Shown here piece after piece: positions 58,803-64,000 of a stretch of 64,000 bases of DNA (position 1 is its first letter; every line of letters begins with the position of its first letter). Origin of the DNA: Marinobacter sediminum (lineage in GTDB: Bacteria; Pseudomonadota; Gammaproteobacteria; Pseudomonadales; Oleiphilaceae); assembly GCF_016820575.1 (NCBI RefSeq), contig NZ_JAEMQH010000002.1:496001-560000 (forward strand), given 5' to 3'. The translations under genes and the position numbers were made by a program. Below the pieces are notes generated by a model. It made no database searches, was not told the DNA's origin, and was given only the letters and a program-made list of their open reading frames with translations.

Positions 58803-60983
58803 ATGACAGAACGCGTACAAGTCGGCGGCATTCAGGTCGCGAAGAATCTGTATGATTTCGTAAACAACGAAGCGATCCCGGGAACCGGTGTCGACGCAGA
58901 TAAATTCTGGACCGCTTTCGACAAAATCGTGAACGAATTGGCCCCGCGTAACCGCGAGTTGCTGGTCAAGCGTGATGCGATTCAGGAAAAAATGGACAGC
59001 TGGAACCGTGACCACAAAGGTCAGAAGCTGGACATGGCCGAGTACAAGTCCTTCCTGAAGGAGATTGGCTACCTGGTCGAAGAGCCGGCGGATTTCAAGA
59101 TCTCCACCTCCAACGTCGATCCGGAAGTCGCCACCATGGCGGGCCCGCAGTTGGTTGTCCCGATCATGAACGCCCGTTTCGCGCTGAACGCCGCCAACGC
59201 CCGTTGGGGTAGCTTGTACGACGCGCTGTACGGTACCGACGCCATCTCTGAAGAGGGTGGTGCGGACAAGGGTGCCGGCTACAACCCGGTGCGTGGCGCC
59301 AAGGTTATCGAGTGGGCCCGCAAGCTGCTGGACAGCTCCGCTCCACTGGCATCCGGAAGCCACAAGGACGCCGCCAAGTACTCTGTTGAGGGCGGCAAGC
59401 TGGTCGTCAAACTGCAGAACGGTGAGTCCACTGGCCTGAAAGACGAGTCTGGCTTTGTTGGTTACACCGGCGCCGCCGATGCGCCCACTGGTGTGCTGCT
59501 GGTCAAGAACGGCATGCACTTCGAGATCCAGATCGATGCCAGCCACCCGATTGGTAAAGACGACGGCGCCCACGTCAAGGACGTGCTGATGGAGTCGGCC
59601 CTGACTACCATCATGGACTGTGAAGATTCCGTTGCCGCCGTTGACGCCGACGACAAGGCCCTGGCCTATCGCAACTGGCTCGGCCTGATGAAGGGCGATC
59701 TGCAGGAAACCTTCGAGAAGGGCGGCAAGCAGCTGACCCGGAAAATGAACTCGGATCGCACCTACACCGCGCCTGACGGTGGTGAGCTGAGCCTGAAAGG
59801 CCGCAGCCTGATGTTCATTCGTAACGTTGGTCACCTGATGACCAACCCAGCGGTGCTGCTGAGCGATGGCCAGGAAGTGCCGGAAGGGCTGATGGATGGC
59901 CTGATCACGTCGCTGATTGCGATTCACGACCTGAAGGGCGGTGGTAGCTTCCAGAACAGCACCAAGGGCTCCATGTACATCGTTAAGCCCAAGATGCACG
60001 GTCCGGAAGAAGTGGCGTTTACCAACGAATTCTTCGGTCGTGTGGAGGATGCCCTGGGCCTGCCTCAGTTCACCCTGAAAGTGGGCATCATGGACGAGGA
60101 GCGTCGCACCACGGTAAACCTGAAAGCCTGTATCCACGCGGCCAAAGAGCGTGCGGTATTCATCAATACTGGCTTCCTGGACCGTACCGGTGACGAGATG
60201 CACACCTCCATGGAGATGGGACCGTTCATTCGCAAGGGCGAAATGAAGCAGGCAGCCTGGATCAACGCCTACGAGCAGTGGAACGTGGATATCGGTCTTG
60301 AGACTGGTTTCCGTGGTGTCGCTCAGATTGGTAAGGGCATGTGGGCCATGCCGGATTTGATGGCTGGCATGCTCGAAGCCAAGATCGGTCACCCGAAATC
60401 CGGCGCGAACACCGCCTGGGTTCCATCACCGACTGCGGCAACACTGCACGCAACCCATTACCACCAGATCAGTGTGAGCGACGTTCAGAAAGACATCGAA
60501 AGCCGCGCTCGTGCGAACATCGATGACATCCTGACCGTGCCGGTTATGACCGATCCGGGTGCGCTGTCTGCCGAGGAGATCCAGCAGGAGCTGGATAACA
60601 ACGCGCAGGGCATTCTGGGCTACGTTGTACGTTGGGTTGAGCAGGGCGTTGGTTGCTCCAAAGTGCCGGACATCAATAACGTCGGGCTGATGGAAGACCG
60701 CGCCACTTTGCGGATTTCCTCGCAGCTGCTGACCAACTGGCTGTACCACGGCGTTTGCACCGAGGCGCAGATCGACGAAACCATGAAGCGCATGGCCGCC
60801 GTGGTTGATAAGCAGAACGCCGGTGATGCGTCCTATCGCGCCATGGCGCCGAACTTTGACGACAGTGTTGCCTTCCAGGCGGCGATGGATCTGGTCCTCA
60901 AGGGTCGTGAGCAGCCGAATGGCTACACCGAGCCGCTCCTGCACGCATACCGTCTGAAGGCGAAAGCCAAGTACGGTGCGTAA
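58803..60983 (+). CDS. glcB: Malate synthase G
   Basis: Condenses glyoxylate with acetyl-CoA to malate, the second step of the glyoxylate shunt. The 726 residues are the monomeric G type. Typical regions are [65 protein letters not shown] text at about 420-440 and [14 protein letters not shown] near the end with catalytic residues of the family. It stands between cysS and folD, which are close neighbours in Pseudomonas. No isocitrate lyase gene is in the window. Confidence 0.96.
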   Translation: MTERVQVGGIQVAKNLYDFVNNEAIPGTGVDADKFWTAFDKIVNELAPRNRELLVKRDAIQEKMDSWNRDHKGQKLDMAEYKSFLKEIGYLVEEPADFKISTSNVDPEVATMAGPQLVVPIMNARFALNAANARWGSLYDALYGTDAISEEGGADKGAGYNPVRGAKVIEWARKLLDSSAPLASGSHKDAAKYSVEGGKLVVKLQNGESTGLKDESGFVGYTGAADAPTGVLLVKNGMHFEIQIDASHPIGKDDGAHVKDVLMESALTTIMDCEDSVAAVDADDKALAYRNWLGLMKGDLQETFEKGGKQLTRKMNSDRTYTAPDGGELSLKGRSLMFIRNVGHLMTNPAVLLSDGQEVPEGLMDGLITSLIAIHDLKGGGSFQNSTKGSMYIVKPKMHGPEEVAFTNEFFGRVEDALGLPQFTLKVGIMDEERRTTVNLKACIHAAKERAVFINTGFLDRTGDEMHTSMEMGPFIRKGEMKQAAWINAYEQWNVDIGLETGFRGVAQIGKGMWAMPDLMAGMLEAKIGHPKSGANTAWVPSPTAATLHATHYHQISVSDVQKDIESRARANIDDILTVPVMTDPGALSAEEIQQELDNNAQGILGYVVRWVEQGVGCSKVPDINNVGLMEDRATLRISSQLLTNWLYHGVCTEAQIDETMKRMAAVVDKQNAGDASYRAMAPNFDDSVAFQAAMDLVLKGREQPNGYTEPLLHAYRLKAKAKYGA

Positions 60984-60997
60984 GCGCTGAGTAGGCA

Positions 60998-61028
60998 CAA
61001 AAAACCCCGCCTGGTGCGGGGTTTTTTT
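60998..61028 (+). terminator. Terminator after glcB
   Basis: AAAAAACCCCGC-CTGGT-GCGGGGTTTTTT, a perfect 12-base stem that may also serve folD on the other strand. Confidence 0.93.
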
Positions 61029-61075
61029 ATGGCTGCTTGTGACGGTGCAATACGTGTGTCTCAGCGTTTAGGTGC

Positions 61076-61933
61076 TCAGTCCTTGTGCAGTACGTCAGCC
61101 GCGTACAGTGTGTTCTGGAGCAGGGTGGCGATGGTCATTGGCCCAACGCCGCCCGGAACCGGCGTAATGTAGGCTGCCCGCTCAGCTGCCGCGTTAAAGT
61201 CGACATCTCCGCGCAATTTTCCGTCGTCCATGCGGTTAATGCCCACGTCGATGACCGTTGCACCCGGCTTTACCCATTCCCCGTTGATCAGGTTGGGTTT
61301 GCCGGCGGCCGCGATCAGGATGTCTGCCTCACCAACGAATTTTTCCAGGTTTGGCGTAAAGCGATGGCAGACGGTGGTGGTTGCGCCTTTCAGGAGCAGT
61401 TCCATGCTCATGGGGCGGCCGACGATGTTGGAGGCGCCCACGATGACCGCGTGCTGGCCCTTATACGGGGTGTTGATGCTGTCCAGGAGGGTGATGATGC
61501 CTGCGGGCGTGCAGGGTCTGAGCGTCGGCTTACGCTGCATTAAGCGGCCGATGTTGTACGGGTGGAAGCCGTCCACGTCTTTGTCCGGGCGGATCTTGAC
61601 CAGGATCGGGTCGGCATCAAGATGCTCTGGCAGTGGTAACTGCACCAGAATGCCATCTACGGTCGGGTTTTCGTTCAGCTCATCTATGAGAGCTTCCAGG
61701 GCTTCCTGAGACGTGTCTGCAGGCAGGTCGTAGGACAGCGAGAGTATTCCGGCCTGATCACAGGCTTTGCGCTTGTTGCCTACATAGACGTGGGAGGCCG
61801 GATCTTCGCCGACCAGTACCACGGCCAGCCCGGGTGCGCGAAGCCCCTGCTGTCTGCGAGCTTCTACACCGGCGGCAACCTGCTGCCTGACACCGGCGGC
61901 GATTTCTTTTCCGTTAATCAGTTTGGCGCTCAT
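61076..61933 (-). CDS. folD: Methylenetetrahydrofolate dehydrogenase/cyclohydrolase
   Basis: A 285-residue bifunctional folate enzyme that makes 10-formyl-THF via methenyl-THF with NADP. Catalytic Lys is in [15 protein letters not shown]; the typical [13 protein letters not shown] and NADP-binding [18 protein letters not shown] with [12 protein letters not shown] are present. It is divergent from the tRNA cluster. Confidence 0.96.
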   Translation of the reverse strand: MSAKLINGKEIAAGVRQQVAAGVEARRQQGLRAPGLAVVLVGEDPASHVYVGNKRKACDQAGILSLSYDLPADTSQEALEALIDELNENPTVDGILVQLPLPEHLDADPILVKIRPDKDVDGFHPYNIGRLMQRKPTLRPCTPAGIITLLDSINTPYKGQHAVIVGASNIVGRPMSMELLLKGATTTVCHRFTPNLEKFVGEADILIAAAGKPNLINGEWVKPGATVIDVGINRMDDGKLRGDVDFNAAAERAAYITPVPGGVGPMTIATLLQNTLYAADVLHKD

Positions 61934-62095
61934 GTTTTGTCTTGTCGCTTGGGCGTTGAGAAATGAAGGCCGAGCATTGTCTCATGCTTCCGTCAGAACT
62001 CCAATTGGCGGGGCGTTGGCGGCGTTTTCCGGAACTTTCCAGGGGGCGTAAGGTCTTATTAAAGCCTGATCTTTTGGTAAATTTGGAAATCCGTG

Positions 62096-62124
62096 TTGAC
62101 GGCACCGTCCGGCGCCGGTAATAT
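62096..62124 (+). promoter_or_regulatory. Sigma-70 promoter of the four-tRNA cluster
   Basis: TTGACG and TAATAT with a 17-base spacer, the same hexamers and spacing as before tRNA-Ala at 0.7 kb. It is followed by a GC-rich discriminator, as expected for stable-RNA genes. Confidence 0.8.
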
Positions 62125-62164
62125 GCGCGCCAACTTTGCTGAGGCACTTGTTGTTCAGTTCAGA

Positions 62165-62241
62165 CGGGGTATAGCGCAGTCTGGTAGCGCGCCTGCTTTG
62201 GGAGCAGGATGTCGGGAGTTCGAATCTCTCTACCCCGACCA
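62165..62241 (+). tRNA. tRNA-Pro (anticodon TGG)
   Basis: A 77-base cloverleaf with acceptor CGGGGTA/TACCCCG, anticodon loop TTTGGGA (anticodon TGG) and CCA. First gene of the cluster. Confidence 0.95.
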
Positions 62242-62273
62242 CTTTTCTGATATTCAGGTGGGCGAACGGTTAA

Positions 62274-62350
62274 GCGCCCGTAGCTCAGCTGGATAGAGCA
62301 CCCGCCTTCTAAGCGGGTGGTCGCAGGTTCGAGTCCTGCCGGGCGCGCCA
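62274..62350 (+). tRNA. tRNA-Arg (anticodon TCT)
   Basis: A 77-base cloverleaf with acceptor GCGCCCG/CGGGCGC, anticodon loop CTTCTAA (anticodon TCT) and encoded CCA. Confidence 0.95.
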
Positions 62351-62434
62351 TTTAGGCGTCGGCTTGGTCCGCGCCGTAGTCGCCGAAGCAGCAAAGTTGA
62401 GTATTGTAAGTACCGAAAGGTATGTCCTGATTGT

Positions 62435-62511
62435 GGTGGACGTAGCTCAGTTGGTAGAGCTCAGGATTGTGACTCCTGCGGTCGAGGGTTCGAACCCCTT
62501 CGTCCACCCCA
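62435..62511 (+). tRNA. tRNA-His (anticodon GTG)
   Basis: A cloverleaf with anticodon loop TTGTGAC (anticodon GTG). The G at 62435 is the extra G(-1) of tRNA-His, opposite discriminator C; CCA is encoded. Confidence 0.95.
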
Positions 62512-62640
62512 CTTTTCTTGTTGTTTCCCGCTTTGACGAAAGACTCCACGGCAGCAGTTGCTGGCACGGGTGAGCTTCGAAGCGAGAAATGAGTGGCCCA
62601 AGCTGCGAAAGCGCTAGGCTCACACAGTTTCAAAAGTTAT

Positions 62641-62725
62641 GCGGGTGTGGCGGAACTGGTAGACGCGCCAGATTTAGGTTCTGGTTCCGAGAGGAGTGGG
62701 GGTTCAAGTCCCTCCACCCGCACCA
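62641..62725 (+). tRNA. tRNA-Leu (anticodon TAG)
   Basis: An 85-base type II cloverleaf with a long variable arm (TTCCGAGAGGAG), anticodon loop TTTAGGT (anticodon TAG), acceptor GCGGGTG/CACCCGC and encoded CCA. Confidence 0.95.
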
Positions 62726-62730
62726 ACTTT

Positions 62731-62767
62731 AAAAGCCTTTTGGAGACAACCCAAGAGGCTTTTTTTA
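62731..62767 (+). terminator. Terminator after the tRNA cluster
   Basis: AAAGCCTTTT pairs with AAGAGGCTTT (one G-T pair) and is followed by a T-run, five bases after tRNA-Leu. Confidence 0.8.
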
Positions 62768-63033
62768 TGGGTGATTTATTTCCTGGCGCCCGTATCTGCA
62801 ACAATCCATCGGCGCCCCCTTTCTTTTTCAGATTTGATCCCCATTTTCTGTGACTAACGCGAGCACGGTCTGCTCTTGAACTCCGTGGGGTCACAACGGG
62901 TGATTCTCTCCCCGGGGCAAACCGTGATAAACTATCGCCTTTTAATTTTCGGCCTGTTTTCAGGATCAGCCTGAAAGCCGGTTTTCAAGTTTGATTTCAT
63001 TCACATACTGAACCTGTAATTTGAGGATCTTCC

Positions 63034-64000
63034 ATGCAAGTGTCTGTTGAAACGACCTCCAACATCGAACGTCGCATGACGATTGGTGTGCCCGCCCAGG
63101 AAATTGACCAGGCGGTTCAGAAGCGCCTGCAGGAAACTGCGCGTACCGTACGCCTGAATGGTTTCCGCCCGGGCAAGGTGCCCATGAAGGTGGTTAAGCG
63201 TCGTTTCGGTGACAGCGTCCGCCAGGAAATTGTGGGCGAGGTTATGCGCGATCAGTACGTCAAGGCATTGCAGGAGCAGGACATCAACCCTGCGGGCTGG
63301 CCGAAGTTTGAGCCGAAGACCATGGAAGAAGGCAAGGACCTTGAGTTCGTTGCCATCTTCGAAGTGCTGCCGGAAATCGAGCTGGGCGACCTGAGCAAGA
63401 TCTCTGTTGAGAAGCTGACTTCTGACATCGCTGAGAAAGATGTCGACAACATGATCGATAACCTGCGTCGTCAGCAGGCCACCATGAAGGAAGTCAAGCG
63501 CAAGTCCAAGAACAAGGACGTGCTGACCATTGATTTCAAAGGCACTATCGACGGTGAAGAGTTCGAGGGCGGTGCCGCTGAAGGTCACCGACTGACCTTG
63601 GGCTCTGGCCAGATGATCCCTGGCTTCGAGAAAGCCATTCAGGGTGGTAAAGCCGGCGAGGACATGGAAATTGAAGTGACCTTCCCGGAGGATTACCACA
63701 ACGAAGAACTGGCAGGTAAGCCGGCCAAGTTCGAGATCAAGATCCACAAGGTTGAAGAACCGCAGTTGCCTGAGCTGGATGCCGAATTCTTCAAGAAATT
63801 TGGCATCGAAGCTGAAGACGAAGCCGCGTTCCGTGAAGAAGTGAAGAAAAACATGGAGCGGGAGCTGAAGCAGGCGGTTTCCAACAAGGTCAAGAATGAC
63901 GTTGTTGATGGCCTGCTGGAAAGCACCGAGCTGGACGTGCCGACTGCCCTGGTTGACCAGGAAATCGATCGCCTGCGTCAGGACGCGGTACAGCGTTTCG
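63034..64000 (+). CDS. tig: Trigger factor (truncated by window edge)
   Basis: The frame is open from the ATG at 63034 to the window end (322 codons visible). It has the N-terminal ribosome-binding signature GFRPGKVPMKVVKRRFG, the PPIase domain (about 150-245: DVLTIDFKGTIDGEEFEGGAAEGHRLTLGSG...) and the beginning of the C-terminal helical chaperone domain. Trigger factor binds nascent chains at the ribosome exit. TTGAGGA precedes the start. In Pseudomonas clpP follows. Confidence 0.97.
   Translation, partial: MQVSVETTSNIERRMTIGVPAQEIDQAVQKRLQETARTVRLNGFRPGKVPMKVVKRRFGDSVRQEIVGEVMRDQYVKALQEQDINPAGWPKFEPKTMEEGKDLEFVAIFEVLPEIELGDLSKISVEKLTSDIAEKDVDNMIDNLRRQQATMKEVKRKSKNKDVLTIDFKGTIDGEEFEGGAAEGHRLTLGSGQMIPGFEKAIQGGKAGEDMEIEVTFPEDYHNEELAGKPAKFEIKIHKVEEPQLPELDAEFFKKFGIEAEDEAAFREEVKKNMERELKQAVSNKVKNDVVDGLLESTELDVPTALVDQEIDRLRQDAVQRF

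Noticed and set aside
58743..60392. 549-codon open frame on the minus strand
   Set aside because: Antisense to glcB, a certain gene.
62093..62853. Short open frames covering the tRNA genes
   Set aside because: They run through the tRNA cloverleaves and contain typical translated-tRNA text; not protein genes.

Overview
This window reads as the chromosome of a marine gammaproteobacterium close to Marinobacter, within the wider Pseudomonas relatives. That is an inference from protein similarity recalled by eye and from gene order: gltX followed by tRNA-Ala/tRNA-Glu, ppsR divergent from ppsA with rraA, the rne-rluC-HAD-sppA / maf / yceD-rpmF-plsX-fabD-fabG-acpP-fabF-pabC-mltG-tmk block, and acnB, lpxH-ppiB, glnS-cysS, folD, a tRNA cluster and tig all follow the Pseudomonas arrangement. 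Base composition is moderately GC-rich and even. I see no phage, insertion sequence, integrase, CRISPR array or rRNA operon.

Layout. 1-1000: end of gltX, then two tRNAs with a strong promoter and a terminator. 1000-5700: a two-module QueD-like protein, a MobA-like nucleotidyltransferase, then three same-strand genes for a small membrane protein, a PEGA/MORN-repeat protein and a receiver-coiled-coil-membrane-anchor protein. 5700-15700: an M16 protease, ppsR/ppsA/rraA, PilZ and SH3 proteins, YciI, a PHP phosphoesterase and a UPF0149 protein. 15600-31100: rne and its long leader, rluC, HAD, sppA, maf, then ribosomal L32 and phospholipid/fatty-acid synthesis, ending with mltG and tmk. 31100-40600: an accessory-looking stretch (AraC regulator, two PutP-type symporters, a TAXI-TRAP transporter, a TSUP permease and an oxidoreductase) placed where holB-pilZ-tatD would be expected. 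40600-49700: acnB, miaE, a finR-like regulator divergent from fpr, a membrane-fused PQQ-type dehydrogenase, a ketopantoate-reductase-like protein and a lysozyme-like lipoprotein. 49700-54200: an amino-acid ABC transporter (aapJQMP) behind a near-consensus sigma-54 promoter and NtrC site. 54200-64000: lpxH-ppiB, glnS-cysS, malate synthase G, folD, four tRNAs (Pro, Arg, His, Leu) and the start of tig.

How the genes work together. Most of the window is core growth machinery: aminoacylation (gltX, glnS, cysS, tRNAs), RNA decay and its control (rne, rraA, rluC), membrane lipid synthesis (plsX, fab genes, acpP, lpxH), envelope maintenance (mltG, sppA, M16 protease) and gluconeogenesis/glyoxylate flow (ppsA with its regulator ppsR, acnB, glcB). 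The latter fits an organism that grows on acetate, fatty acids or hydrocarbons. The accessory transporters point to scavenging of amino acids, proline-like solutes and an unidentified TRAP substrate. The least explained parts are the membrane/REC/MORN trio near 2.6-5.6 kb, the membrane-fused quinoprotein, the lysozyme-like lipoprotein and the structured leaders of rne and the second putP gene.
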